A program made the translations under genes and the position numbers. From contig CP136061.1 in the NCBI GenBank assembly GCA_032622095.1, positions 23,872,991 to 23,936,990 on the forward strand: a stretch of 64,000 nt of DNA, given 5' to 3'. This DNA comes from Siphonodentalium dalli (taxonomy: Eukaryota; Mollusca; Scaphopoda; Gadilida; Siphonodentaliidae). This document shows, piece by piece, positions 42,427 through 52,087 of this stretch. The first letter of the stretch is position 1, and every line of letters begins with the position of its first letter. The notes under the pieces were generated by a model. That model was given only the letters and a program-made list of their open reading frames with translations, did no database searches and was not told where the DNA came from.

Positions 42427-43220
42427 CTAATTAAAGATAACAATATTCATTTCGTCACTGAGGTGTCTTGACTGATATATGGTATTCACATCAAAATGTT
42501 TCAAAATGTTGAGTAGCCTTAGTATTTTGCTAGCATATAGCGTACACTCAAAGAGTATGTGACAGTATCATGATCAGAACGTGACCGAATAACTCTTTTA
42601 AGGGCACGGATGGCCTTCGTTGTAGATTACAATTTAGAAATAACAGTTTCCAAATTATGAACATTTACTCAAGAATTTTGTTATAGTATAATGTAATGAA
42701 ATAGTATGAATGCGATATTTCCACTAATCACATATTGTGTGAGCTGAGCGTGTGTTTATATACAGCACGTAAATAATGAGAGATAAACAAAACACCCAAC
42801 ACCTGATGATTGTTTAGGAGAGCGATTCACGGTGATCCATTCAACACTGAAATATTGAGTAACAAGGATTAGCGAGAGCTATGCCAGTATCTTGTAAACA
42901 ACTTAATGTTAACCAACATGCCATAGAGTGGTAAATCCAGTGTTGAGTGTTTAGTTTATCACATACTATTTACGTACTGTATACTGTAACATAACTTGTA
43001 TTTGGTTCAATAACACAACGTAAAAACTGGACGCCGTTAAGACCATCCGTATTTGAAAACAAAATTCCATCATTCAGTCTTTATATCCCCAATTACTAGA
43101 GACTGGGGACTCTAATTTAATAAAATAATAATGTCTTTAATAATGGCATCATGAATTCAAAACACGACGCTGAGAAACGTTTAGTGATGTCAGCCAGAGC
43201 CTGCGACAGCTCGTCTGATT
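42427..43220. other. AT-rich flank, no feature seen
   Basis: About 800 bp of apparently unique AT-rich DNA next to the satellite edge. No convincing exon, RNA gene or repeat boundary was seen. A short TTTCAAAATGTT duplication near 42,500 is too small to interpret. Confidence 0.5.
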
Positions 43221-43222
43221 CC

Positions 43223-43420
43223 GAATCAGAATCAGAATCACTTTATTGCAAAAGCTTTTATTTAACACAGAACATGCAAAATGTATATACATATGTATGA
43301 TAGCAGGAAACGATAGTGACTATAATATTATACTCAGTTTACCCATGTCGCATAATACCATATACTATTTCTATATCTCAACCCCTCTGGTGAAAGCACG
43401 CCCATTCCCATTTTGTCATC
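43223..43420 (-). mobile_element. Possible truncated non-LTR retrotransposon 3' end
   Basis: GAATCAGAATCAGAATCA at 43,223-43,240 is followed by CTTTATTGC. Read on the minus strand this is a (TGATTC)n tail after a short body. Simple hexamer tails of this sort end some CR1/Rex-like non-LTR elements. No reverse-transcriptase segment is visible, so this may be only a simple repeat. Confidence 0.3.
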
Positions 43421-43551
43421 CACATCGCATACTCCAGATGAACAGCAGTACTGTATAGCACGTACATATCGTTGTGTTATTGTGTCTGATATTTTCATAC
43501 CATATCTTGCTGGATTATCTCTTTAAATAACAAATTTGAAATAGTTGCGTG

Positions 43552-43958
43552 TTTATAAAATAATAGATATGAATTGATTACCCCCTGTCCGGAAAGGCTT
43601 GGGACACTTTATCTATGTTTAGAACAGATCATTCGGCAATACCATATAGCGATAGACTGGATAGAGGGCAGTAGGCTGTTCCCATGGCTACGTACCGAAC
43701 GTCCAATGTCCCAGATTGATTGATTGTATAGATTGTTTTATTCCATAGCTATAAGCGATAATGAGTCTAATTTACGTTTATTTGTGACAAAATATTACGC
43801 AATAAAATTTCTGGTCTCTGTTAACAGTAACCACTATTGTTCGTTAGCTAAACAATCACACACTTTTAGACCAGAAAATATTCGAAATAAAATCGATATT
43901 AATAGATAGAACCATTTCCGGACAGGAGTCATCGATTCATATATAATATTTTATACCC
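43552..43958. mobile_element. Inverted-repeat element with CTGTCCGGAAA arms
   Basis: The left arm (43,552-43,595; TTTATAAAATAATAGATATG ... CTGTCCGGAAA) is mirrored by a right arm (about 43,915-43,958; TTTCCGGACAG ... ATATTTTATACCC) in inverted orientation, so the interval could be a miniature inverted-repeat element of about 0.4 kb. A further single arm copy lies at 62,721-62,765. The open frame of about 60 codons inside it shows no recognisable protein. Confidence 0.5.
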
Positions 43959-43965
43959 CGGTAAC

Positions 43966-44390
43966 TACATGTATATAATACATGTTTACAAAGAGGTAAT
44001 CCACCTTTAAGAAGGCGCCTCATTCGTGAATGTTCATAAAATGTAATTATAAAATTATCAATTTGAAGGACAAAAAAATCACTATACATCTACTAGAACC
44101 CCAATAGATTCATGCCGCTTGATTCAAGGACCAATAACAATAATCATATCAACTAAAACATGGAACATATATAGACCTGAATAACAGACGCTCGGCCCTC
44201 CAAGGACCTCACTTCCAACCGCAAGCACCGATTATCATACAATGAAGCACCACCTCCAAATATGGTTGTGGGGCACTACCATACAGAAGAGCCAATTCCC
44301 AGGTGCATTACCAAATTACCTCATTTCATATGCACCCCAAAACTAAAATCAGAAATGGTAACGCGCTCAAGATAATATAGTATATACCCA
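43966..44390. other. No feature seen
   Basis: AT-rich non-coding DNA between two repeat features. No exon-like open frame or RNA gene was recognised. Confidence 0.4.
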
Positions 44391-44440
44391 TGATTATAGA
44401 TTATAATTATAATATAGATTATAATTATAGAATATAAAAT
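44391..44440. repeat. AT-rich simple repeat
   Basis: Repeats of GATTATAATTATA-type sequence (44,394-44,436), a degenerate tandem of about 20 bp. Confidence 0.6.
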
Positions 44441-44907
44441 ATATTGGTTTCGCGAATGACCAACTCAGAATTCTGTTAAAATAACAATAACAACCAGCAC
44501 CTAATTAACGAACCGGCGGCCGACTTGGCCGTCTCCGACCACAATCCCCAGGGGCTGCAGAAGGAAAATGTCTATAAAAGTTGAAATATAAAACTTACAA
44601 ATTATCTTATTAATTTCTTTTATTTGTAATTGACATAGCTTGTCACAAAAAAACAAAAATCAACATTATTGACATAATAATGTAAAGGACAATAAACGAT
44701 ATTAAAGTTACGAAATACAACTTTTACCGGACTCGGCCTCCGGCTCGCAGTTCGACTTTTAATCATCCCAAAATTTCCCATTCTATAAATAAAACACCCA
44801 TGTTAATGTCAGCGCCCACAGCTATCTAGAATCTCTAGGATAGTATACACGCGACGCGCGTAATAAGGCACCATGATTAACCCTTTACCCAACAGAACGG
44901 CCTTGTG

Positions 44908-44974
44908 CCAATGCATTATCTAATATATGCGAGTCGACCATAGGTCGCCTCGCATATATAAGAGAATACATTGG
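44908..44974. repeat. 67-nt hairpin, copy 1
   Basis: A 26-nt stem starting CCAATGCATT pairs with a complement ending in CATTGG. The apex carries a second short stem CGACC-ATA-GGTCG. This copy has several stem mismatches (ATTATCTAATATA). Confidence 0.85.
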
Positions 44975-45110
44975 CTTAACACATATTAAAAATGATAAAA
45001 TTGTCAAAGAATGTAGAAAAATATTATAAAAAATGTAAGAACAAATTATAATATTGTTAAAGAATGTAAGAAAAAAATGGTAAAAAGTGTTAAAAAAGAT
45101 TTTTTTTTGG

Positions 45111-45177
45111 CCAATGCATTCTCTCATATGTGCGAGGCGACCTATGGTCGACTCGCATATATAAGAGAATGCATTGA
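45111..45177. repeat. 67-nt hairpin, copy 2 (inverted apex)
   Basis: Same hairpin as at 44,908 but with the apex reversed (GGCGACCTATGGTCGACTC), showing opposite orientation within the element. The last stem base is changed (CATTGA). Confidence 0.85.
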
Positions 45178-45479
45178 CACAGGGCATAACTGTAACCATC
45201 ACAATGTGGTCAATGAACCGGTTCCAATGATATCCATATTTGTATGGTGTTATTGAGACAGACTGAAGATATTTTAAGCTGTTGAAGCTTTATTTGGGCG
45301 TTTTTGGCCGCTTTGTTGGGTAAAGGGTTAACTGACAAAGTATGCCTATTCAGGTCCATCTCAGTGTCTATATCTATAGATCATCACCTCTACTACTTAG
45401 GTCACCGGTCCACTACATTGTATGTGTATTATCAGACTGATTAGACCCATATACCTATCTATGTGTTGCTTTACATAAC

Positions 45480-46537
45480 ATTATGGCCATCCGAAACACC
45501 ACCACACCCCTAAATATACAACTCGTCATAACGACTTCCAACAATTCATTACAATGACTTGTAAGTCGTCATAACGAGTTGTATGTCGTTATAATGAATT
45601 GTGAAAGTCGTTATAATTAAGGTAGAAATAAAAACAAGTCGTTATAACGACTTGTAGAAATTTTTTCAAGCCAATAAGTCCACTTGTTTTTATTTCTACC
45701 TTGTAAATTTGAGTCGTTATTATGGAAGCGTATTGGTGCCATTTTGAAAACAAAAATTGGCCCAGTAAGTGCTAATTAGCACATACGTATCAGCTAATTA
45801 GCTGATAATAACAGCTAATTAGCACATAGTAAGTGCTAATTAGCACATACATATCAGCTAATTAGCACATACGTATCAGCTAATTAGCTGATAATAATTT
45901 TCGAGAAAGGTAAGGATTTCTACCGATTTGACGGCATGGGTGTGTGGCCGGCCCCAAATACCACCTAGAAACACCCCGACCCCCCACCCATGGGGTATGG
46001 ACCATTTTCGAGAACGGTATGGACTTCGACAGATTTGACGGCATGGGTGGGTGGCCGGCCCCAAATACCACCTAGAAACACCCGATCCATACCCGATTTT
46101 CACCCCCACCGGGGTGGCACCCCCCGGGGTGATGGGTGGGGGTCGGGGTGTTTCTAGGTGGTATTTGGGGCCGCCACCCACCCATGCCGTCAAATCGCTC
46201 GAAATCCTTACCGTTCTCGAAAATTATTATCAGCTAATTAGCTGATACGTATGTGCTAATTAGCTGATATTATCAGCTAATTAGCTGTTATTATCAGCTA
46301 TTAGCTGATATGTATGTGCTAATTAGCACTTACTATGTGCTAATTAGCTGTTATTATCAGCTAATTAGCTGATACGTATGTGCTAATTAGCACTTACTGG
46401 GCCAATTTTTTTTCAGACAAAATGGCACCAATACGCTTCCATACGTTATAACCAGTTGTTGGAAGATTTTATTATAACGTAGTATAGTATTTGTATATTT
46501 GAGGGTGGGTGCGGTGGTGGTTCGGATAGCCCTAATG
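45480..46537. mobile_element. 1.06-kb fold-back element built from palindromes
   Basis: The outer ends are inverted: ATGGCCATCCGAAACACCACC on the left and GGTGGTTCGGATAGCCCTAAT on the right. Further in, GCGTATTGGTGCCATTTTG (about 45,728) pairs with CAAAATGGCACCAATACGC (about 46,419). Both arms then contain runs of perfect palindromes (GTGCTAATTAGCAC, ATCAGCTAATTAGCTGAT). The GC-rich core has three copies of a unit of about 100 bp, two direct (about 45,897 and 46,003) and one inverted (about 46,138-46,225). The structure fits a fold-back/MITE element. No transposase frame is present, and the open frames in the core are by-products of the inverted repeats. A clear target-site duplication was not identified. 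Confidence 0.8.
45624..45702. repeat. Nested hairpin in the left arm
   Basis: AAGGTAGAAATAAAAACAAG (from about 45,622) is inverted at CTTGTTTTTATTTCTACCTT (to about 45,702). It encloses a perfect 22-bp palindrome at 45,640-45,661 centred on CGTTATAACG. The right arm of the fold-back lacks an obvious counterpart. Confidence 0.7.
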
Positions 46538-46599
46538 CGCTTTCGTAGACAAGCATTATGTGGCGACTGGAACACTGGATGATTACGAACACTTGATGA

Positions 46600-46820
46600 T
46601 TACGAAATCTGGCACACGAACGGATATGCGTATGAGTTCCAATTACAGTATATATCCTTCATCATATAGCCGGTACCACTGAAGTATTTAATTCTCATAC
46701 AGTTCTCTGTGCCTCCATCAGGGTCGGTTAGCGCCCAGGGCAGGTACGTTAGACGGTTGCCGTTCCAGGCGTACATGATGTTATTCATATACGTGTCGCG
46801 TCCGTCTATGAACAAATCTC
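46600..46820 (-). CDS. C-type lectin, C-terminal exon of the CTLD
   Basis: This exon encodes the second half of a C-type lectin-like domain (73 residues, then TAA). The acceptor is strong (TATTCTTTCACAG immediately before 46,820) and phase 1, matching the phase-1 donor of the exon at 58,726. Residues 4-9 (FIDGRD) sit at the WIGL position. WNGN (19-22), LPWALTDPDGG (27-37) and TENC (38-41) form the long-loop region, and IYC (57-59) and FVCQ (68-71) supply the last two conserved cysteines. Classical CTLDs carry EPN or QPD in the loop and WND before the fifth cysteine. Here they read DPD (33-35) and MKD (54-56), so calcium-dependent sugar binding is uncertain. Three of the six long-form cysteines are in this exon. 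The product is probably secreted or extracellular. No poly(A) signal was placed with confidence. Confidence 0.87.
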
Positions 46821-46915
46821 CTGTGAAAGAATATATAATGATCAAATGTTAGACGAACGGGTTTGTTCTGCATAAAGTATTGTCCGAATTGACAACTTAC
46901 TCAAAACTTACTAAG

Positions 46916-47310
46916 TTAAAGGCCCACTTAATTTTCGAGTCACCGGTTATTGTTTATATACTATGCCATAAAATATGATTAAAATACTATAATTTATCAC
47001 CATTTGGAATCATTTCCCCCGTTATGGCTCCCAGAATGCAACAGAATTCAAATTATAATTTATTTTCAATGGAAGGGGAATAAATATTCCCCTTCCATTG
47101 AAAATAATAGAAACTTAATCTCAGAACGGATGTTATCCATACACTTCAGGAATAGGAATAGATCAACAGTCAACTTATTCATCCATGCAGTAGAAGAGAA
47201 GAGGATGCATCAATTTGGTGTGCAACTTGCCAAGATAGTAGCAATTTTCCAGCCGTTTTCAAAGTTTCGCACTTCGCAAAACAAACCTCAGGTTAGAAAT
47301 GTGCTATTGT
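46916..47310. mobile_element. Partial copy of TTAA element type iii
   Basis: Begins with TTAA at 46,916 followed by AGGCCCACTTAATTTT, the same end as the elements at 50,282 and 50,837. Internal similarity continues (CCCCGTT...CCCAGAATGCA...GAATTCAAA) in inverted order relative to about 50,390-50,440. No matching right end was found, so the copy is probably truncated. It contains a near-perfect palindrome (47,060-47,107). Confidence 0.55.
47060..47107. repeat. 48-bp near-perfect palindrome
   Basis: Two 23-bp arms (47,060-47,082 and 47,085-47,107) are exactly complementary around a 2-base AA spacer. The centre reads GGGGAATAAATATTCCCC. Part of the arm (AATGGAAGGGGAATAA) also occurs near 50,354, so the palindrome probably arose by inverted duplication of element sequence. 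Confidence 0.85.
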
Positions 47311-48120
47311 GAAATAGAGTTATCACTCATGCGATGAGCATTTTGATCATGGATTGGCTTATCAAACACGGACAAACATTTTGATGCTGAAAGATCACTT
47401 CGTACATATTTGTTTAAGAAAAGAAGAAATCATCTGACAGAGGTGATTACCCTATATCCAGACAAAGACAAAGGGGCTATCTACACATCACATGCATTGC
47501 CGGGGTTAAAGTCATTTGGTGGTTTGCAATCCAAAATACACCTAATAATATTCGTCTTGAATCAGTTCCGGTATTGCAATAGGTCAATAGATATTACCGT
47601 TCTAAGCAAGGGGGGGGTGGTCTGTAATTGTTTTCCGAACACTAGGCGGGGTGGGTGGGTGATTCAGCAGCCCGGCTTACACATTTTTTCCTGGCCCTGT
47701 AAATTTTTTCCTAGAGTCATTTTTCTTAAAAATAATGGGACACAAAGTTTAAAGAATGCTTCTATTGTGTAATAGGTATGTAATTAACTCTTGGTAAGGG
47801 GGTTTGAGTTCACCATCAGTTAATACTGAGGGATGACACCAAGGGGTAGTAAAAAGTTCAGCTTGCTAAATGTTTTCATAAAGGATCTATCAATGGAAAG
47901 GCTGATTTAAATAGTTCTATTAAAAATCATTTATTCAACCTGATATAAATGAAAACATAACACTAATAGATTCTTCAAATAAATGTAAACTCTTCAAATA
48001 AAAATAGACTATTCAAAAAACCATAATAAAATAAAACAAAGGTGTTAAAACAAACTTTGACCGATTGTAACGATATTTGGTATATGGGTCTAGGATGGGA
48101 AATGTCAAATTTTAATAATT
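47311..48120. other. No feature seen
   Basis: Non-coding intron sequence. Open frames of about 100-120 codons on the plus strand (47,004-47,312 and 47,410-47,772) match no domain I recognise and lack compositional signs of coding. Confidence 0.4.
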
Positions 48121-48129
48121 TGTTTATGA

Positions 48130-48500
48130 AAAATATGACCGCTGGCAGCCATCTTGGATTTTACTCTTTGCATCACACCCTGCAGAGCTTATCCCTCATC
48201 CGATCATCACCAACCTTCAAATGGATCTTCGGTATGGCCTCTTGGTGGGTGCCTACCATTTTTTCCCGAATTTTGTATTAAAAAAAGGGCTACCAGTGGC
48301 CATCTTGGATTTTACTCTTTGTATAACCAAATAATTTAGCGCACCTTACATGTCACATTTCTCATCCAATCATCATCAAACTTCATACGGATCTTCAAAG
48401 TGACCTCTAGATGGGAGCCTCCATTTTTTAACCAACTGTTTTTTAAAACAAACATGGCTACCAGCAGCCATCTTGGATTTCAAATGTCAATCCATCAGCA
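48130..48500. repeat. Degenerate tandem repeat of about 150-170 bp (CCATCTTGGATTT family)
   Basis: GCCATCTTGGATTT recurs near 48,148, 48,299 and 48,472. Between the recurrences lie related stretches (CATCCGATCATCACCAA / CATCCAATCATCATCAAA, then GGATCTTC and GGGAGCCT/GGGTGCCT). About 2.3 diverged units are visible. Similar dispersed repeats are common in invertebrate genomes. No gene is seen. Confidence 0.65.
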
Positions 48501-48959
48501 TAATCTACAGCCCACATTTATTGGACAATTGTTTTGAAACTTTACAATCTTGTTGGTAAATGCTTATATAATCATGATATGGGACATTCATAAGATAAGA
48601 TCCGCAAAACTTAGTAAAATAGTCATTTGAAGCAGTTTGGAGGGGTGGATCCCTATCCCAGAATCGGAAAAATAAAAATTAGGGGGTGGTGGGTACCCAG
48701 AGGGCGGAACAAATAAAAAAGCGCATAGTGTCCGTAATTTTTTTCCTGACCCCCCTCCCTGTTCTAAGAGCATTATATGTTCCAGAAAGACGCATTGAAG
48801 TCATACAAATACAAATTTGAACACTATGTTTGGTTCCCAAACAAAAAACAGCAATTTTCACAGCATTGGCAGGAAATAGCGTTCTGTGTTAGTCTATTCC
48901 TGATACGGTAGAAATAAAGAGAGTTTATTTCACCTCTGTGCGAAAAATGTAATACAGGT

Positions 48960-49090
48960 GGAAAATGGCTGTGACCATGGCAAGTATTTTTCGGAGCATA
49001 TGAGGCCGGTATATCAATATTTTGTGTATTTGTAAACATACCGTATACCTCCTTCCAAATTACGGTCAAATTGATGTCCGTTTTAGCAGT
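48960..49090. other. Diverged duplicate of 62,025-62,130 (copy A)
   Basis: CATGGCAAGTATTTTTCGGA ... GCATATGAGGCCGGTATATC ... CTTCCAAATTACG aligns along about 100 bp, with one 1-base gap, to 62,030-62,125. The differences do not clearly favour a coding frame on either strand. It may be a decayed duplicated exon or an unrecognised dispersed repeat. Confidence 0.5.
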
Positions 49091-49234
49091 AAAGTTGATT
49101 AATAACGAGGGACATTAATCAAAATAAAATTAACTGAGGCGGGGTCTTTTTATTCTTTCTTGTTTCTTTGAGTGTTTGAGTCTTATCTTATGGAGTAACA
49201 ATATGTGTATTTATCGACCTACAATGAACCCCAA

Positions 49235-49350
49235 AATGTGGGGGGGGGGGACTAAAATTAACCATAAGATTAATTTATAGGTACTCAATCCGATCAGACG
49301 TCCTAAATTACTATTTATTCGGCTTCGGGGGTAAAACATATTTGATTTGA
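49235..49350. repeat. Short dispersed repeat also at the window's right edge
   Basis: TCCTAAATTACTATTTATTC at about 49,301 and on to TTTGATTTGA at 49,350 matches 63,951-64,000 at most positions (GGCTTCGGGGGTAAAACA versus GGCTTTGGGGTTAAACAA). A poly-G run (49,240-49,249) sits just upstream. The 131-codon minus-strand frame over this interval (49,211-49,606) overlaps the repeat and shows no domain. Confidence 0.5.
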
Positions 49351-49737
49351 GTCGAGGAACGCACCAAAGCTCAGAGTGATCAGATATCGATTTTTGAAGT
49401 TTGTTATTTCTCGAGATGTGTAATAATATGTGGTACAGAAACACGTGGTCAAATGGAGGGTCTCGGACAAAGTTGCGGATGAAGATGCATAACTCTAAAA
49501 TCAAGTGGTAATACGGTAAAATTTCGTGATACTTCAGTGATAATATGGCCATATTTTGTTGAACAAAATGTTGATAAATAACATGTTTTTGGAAATTTGA
49601 TTCCATAGTTGACAGTGGTTAGCATTAATTTGTTGCAATAAATCGATTCTGATAACTAGAGCGTATTTTGAAGAAATGTGTTGTTGTTGATGTTGTATCT
49701 TGATGGTATGGGGACCGTCTGATCGGATTGATTACCT

Positions 49738-50224
49738 TTAACCCTTTCAGTGCCAAGTCCGATTTTTCTATCAACCCCATATACCCTGTGACAATGCATT
49801 CTCTTATATATGCGAGTCGACCATATGTCGCCTCGCATATACAAGAGAATGCATTGGCCTAACAATTTTTCATCCTTTGTTATTATTTTTTACAATTTTT
49901 TACAATTTTAATAATTTTTTCTTATATTCTTATCTATTTCAGTACCAGACTTATTTTGTAGGTTTATAGTCCAGGGAATCTTAAGTTTTTCATGGACATC
50001 AAAATTATTACTATGAATAGTTTTGAGTTATAACATGCCTCTAATGTTTTATCCAGTTTGTTTTTAAATTTGCTATAGCATGCTTAAGCATACCCCAAAA
50101 AACTCAACCCCCAAAAAAAAAAAATCTAAAAACAAATTTTTTTTTTTTTTATTTTATAATTTTTTTTATTTACAGACCGTAAATTAGGGCCGATGAGATC
50201 GGCCCCTGGCACTGAGAGGGTTAA
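49738..50224. mobile_element. piggyBac-like MITE (TTAA, type ii)
   Basis: TTAA at 49,738-49,741 and 50,221-50,224 flank inverted ends CCCTTTCAGTGCCA and TGGCACTGAGAGGG. It is 487 bp with no coding capacity, and has long A/T runs on the right side. It contains one 67-nt hairpin (49,791-49,857), although its terminal repeats differ from the type i elements beyond CCCTTT. Confidence 0.8.
49791..49857. repeat. 67-nt hairpin, copy 3
   Basis: Same stem and apex as the copies in the type i MITEs, with small changes (apex CCATATGTCG, one stem base CATATACAAG, first base A instead of C). Only one copy is present in this element. Confidence 0.85.
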
Positions 50225-50281
50225 GGCCCGTGGAGAGAATAGAGAGGATTCACAACTCATGCATGGATAGAGTGACAACGT

Positions 50282-50611
50282 TTAAAGCACACTTAAATTC
50301 CAAATCACCAGATCACATTATGTACAACATATTCCATATTATATACCATTCTTAATGGAAGGGGAATAACTCTATCTATTAGTTTGAATTCAGATGCATT
50401 CTGGGTTGACAACGGGGGAATTCTTGGAATTAATCTGAGAATCTCTATAACATGCCCCTAAGGTTTTATCCAGTTTGTTTTTTAAATTAACAACAACCTG
50501 AGGTGGACACTCATAGGCCACAGCTGTTCCGTATTCTGTTGGATTCTAAATAATATGGAATATGTTGTGCATAATGTTAAATGGCCATTCTAAAATTAAT
50601 TGGGCCCTTAA
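50282..50611. mobile_element. TTAA MITE (type iii)
   Basis: TTAA at 50,282-50,285 and 50,608-50,611. The inverted ends extend about 60 bp: left AGCACACTTAAATTCC ... CACATTATGTACAACATATT, right complement AGGGCCCAATTAATTTTAG ... CATTATGCACAACATATT. It is about 330 bp with no coding capacity. Terminal duplications of TTAA again point to piggyBac-type mobilisation. Confidence 0.7.
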
Positions 50612-50622
50612 CCGTTCATAGT

Positions 50623-50756
50623 CGTTATAATCCTAATCGTCTTCGTTATAATCCTAATCGTCGACATTTGCGCGAAACGTATGGTTGCCCATACAATAAT
50701 GTTTCGCGCAAATGTCGACGATTAGGATTATAACGAAGACGATTAGGATTATAACG
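50623..50756. repeat. Long perfect hairpin with 21-bp tandem unit
   Basis: Arms 50,623-50,678 and 50,701-50,756 are perfectly complementary over 56 bp around a 22-bp spacer. Each arm contains a tandem of a 21-bp unit (GATTAGGATTATAACGAAGA + C on the right side), and one further partial unit extends the right arm. The spacer holds a smaller hairpin, GTATGG-TTGC-CCATAC. Perfect arms suggest recent formation or turnover by gene conversion. Confidence 0.85.
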
Positions 50757-50836
50757 AAGACGATTAGGTTTGTTGAGCGCGACAATGCGTGGATTATCGT
50801 CCGCAGTGAAATTTTCGCTATATGTGATCTACCAGA

Positions 50837-51515
50837 TTAAAGGTCCGCTTAATTTTAGAATTTTCAGATAACATTATACACACCATAGTACACAGTATAT
50901 AACATTATACACACCATAGTTGACAGTATATACCATTATACACACCATAGTACACAGTATATACCATTATACACACCATAGTACACAGTATATAACATTA
51001 TACACACCATAGTACACAGTATATAACATTATACACACCATAGTACACAGTATATAACATTATACACACCATAGTACACAGTATATAACATTATACACAC
51101 CATAGTACACAGTATATAACATTATACACACCATAGTACACAGTATATACCATTTGAAAGAGGAACCAAAACATATATATTCCACCAGAATACGGAAAAG
51201 AGTGTCCAACAAGTGATAGAGATTCTCAGATTCATTCAAAGACTTTCCCTTGTCAACCCATAATGCATCAAAATTCAAAGTGAGAGATCGAGTTATTCCC
51301 CTAACATTGAGATAAATATAATTTACAGTACAGTCCGGACAAAATTAGGCACATATCTGACCTCGGTAACTCGACAAAAACAACATGTTCACAGTTTATT
51401 CGACCGGATCAGTTGGTAATACAATGTGTTAGCTTCCTCTTTTTAAATGGCATATATTATGGAATATGTTGTATATTATGTGATATGGTGGTTCGAAAAT
51501 TAAGTGGGCATTTAA
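50837..51515. mobile_element. TTAA MITE (type iii) expanded by a minisatellite
   Basis: TTAA at 50,837-50,840 and 51,512-51,515. Inverted ends are AGGTCCGCTTAATTTT and AAAATTAAGTGGGCAT. About 280 bp of the 679 bp is the 31-bp minisatellite at 50,871-51,149. The remainder resembles the related element at 50,282. Confidence 0.75.
50871..51149. repeat. 31-bp minisatellite, 9 copies
   Basis: Unit ACATTATACACACCATAGTA + CACAGTATATA, nine copies in 279 bp, nearly identical (one copy has GTTGACAG and two have TATACCATT ends). The unit corresponds to the subterminal sequence of the surrounding TTAA element (compare CACATTATGTACAACATATT at about 50,313), so the array grew inside the transposon. Confidence 0.92.
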
Positions 51516-51636
51516 GCACAACGAATACAATACTATTCTATTCAATCGGTCAACAAGGATAGTTGCCAGAGAACTTCAGCACCATTGGAACTTACCGAAT
51601 CATCACCCATATGATCATTACGTTGTTACCACTATC

Positions 51637-52087
51637 GAGCCTGCAAATATTGTGTCTGTCATTTGCAGAATGAGGTCCCCAGAGGGTGAATTTAGTGACG
51701 CTATCCCGCATAGCGGGCTAGCATAACTAAATTCACCCTCTGTGGACCTCATTCTGCTAAAGGCCCTCAACTGCTATGGCAGACTTATGGTCAGTTTGAA
51801 GTTCCCCAGTTGAAGTTGGTGATGTTCACCTATTGGGCACCTATATTATGCATTGTATCTTCTGCAAATTAGGGGATATAGAAACTTCCCCGAAGGGAAA
51901 ACGTAACTAAAAACAATGTTATTTTGATACTATAGATAGTTCCCAGAAAATGATGCCCAAGCAGAATGAGGTTCCCAGAGGGTGAATTTGGTGATTCTAG
52001 CCCGCTGTGCGGGATAGCATCACTAAATTCACCCTCTGGGGACCCCATTCTGCAAATGACAGACATACTATTTGCAGGCTTGCTCTT
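51637..52087. mobile_element. 450-bp element whose inverted ends are themselves hairpins
   Basis: GAGCCTGCAAATATTGTGTC (from 51,637) is inverted at GACAGACATACTATTTGCAGG (to about 52,080). Inside each end lies a 93-bp imperfect hairpin, 51,665-51,757 and 51,961-52,053. Both start GCAGAATGAGG and have AGAGGGTGAATTT in the stem and a GC-rich apex (CCCGCATAGCGGG / CCCGCTGTGCGGG). The centre (about 51,760-51,960) has no coding capacity. The architecture fits a fold-back MITE. No certain target duplication was found. Confidence 0.75.

Larger units (their letters stand above)
44877..45331. mobile_element. piggyBac-like MITE (TTAA, type i)
   Basis: Bounded by TTAA at 44,877-44,880 and 45,328-45,331. 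Inverted ends are CCCTTTACCCAACA on the left and its complement TGTTGGGTAAAGGG on the right. TTAA target duplications and CCC-type ends are characteristic of piggyBac transposons. At 455 bp with no transposase frame, it is a non-autonomous derivative. It carries two copies of a 67-nt hairpin (44,908-44,974 and 45,111-45,177) in opposite orientation around an AT-rich centre. The second copy of this element (60,295-60,694) is inserted in the opposite orientation. Confidence 0.85.

Noticed and set aside
44885-45202. 105-codon minus-strand frame
   Set aside because: Lies entirely in a TTAA MITE and reads through both hairpins; no transposase motif.
45876-46245. Open frames of 63-105 codons on both strands (Pro/Gly/Trp-rich)
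   Set aside because: They lie in the inverted GC-rich core of the fold-back element and mirror each other on the two strands.
49211-49606. 131-codon minus-strand frame
   Set aside because: No domain or splice context recognised, and it overlaps a dispersed repeat also found at 63,951-64,000.
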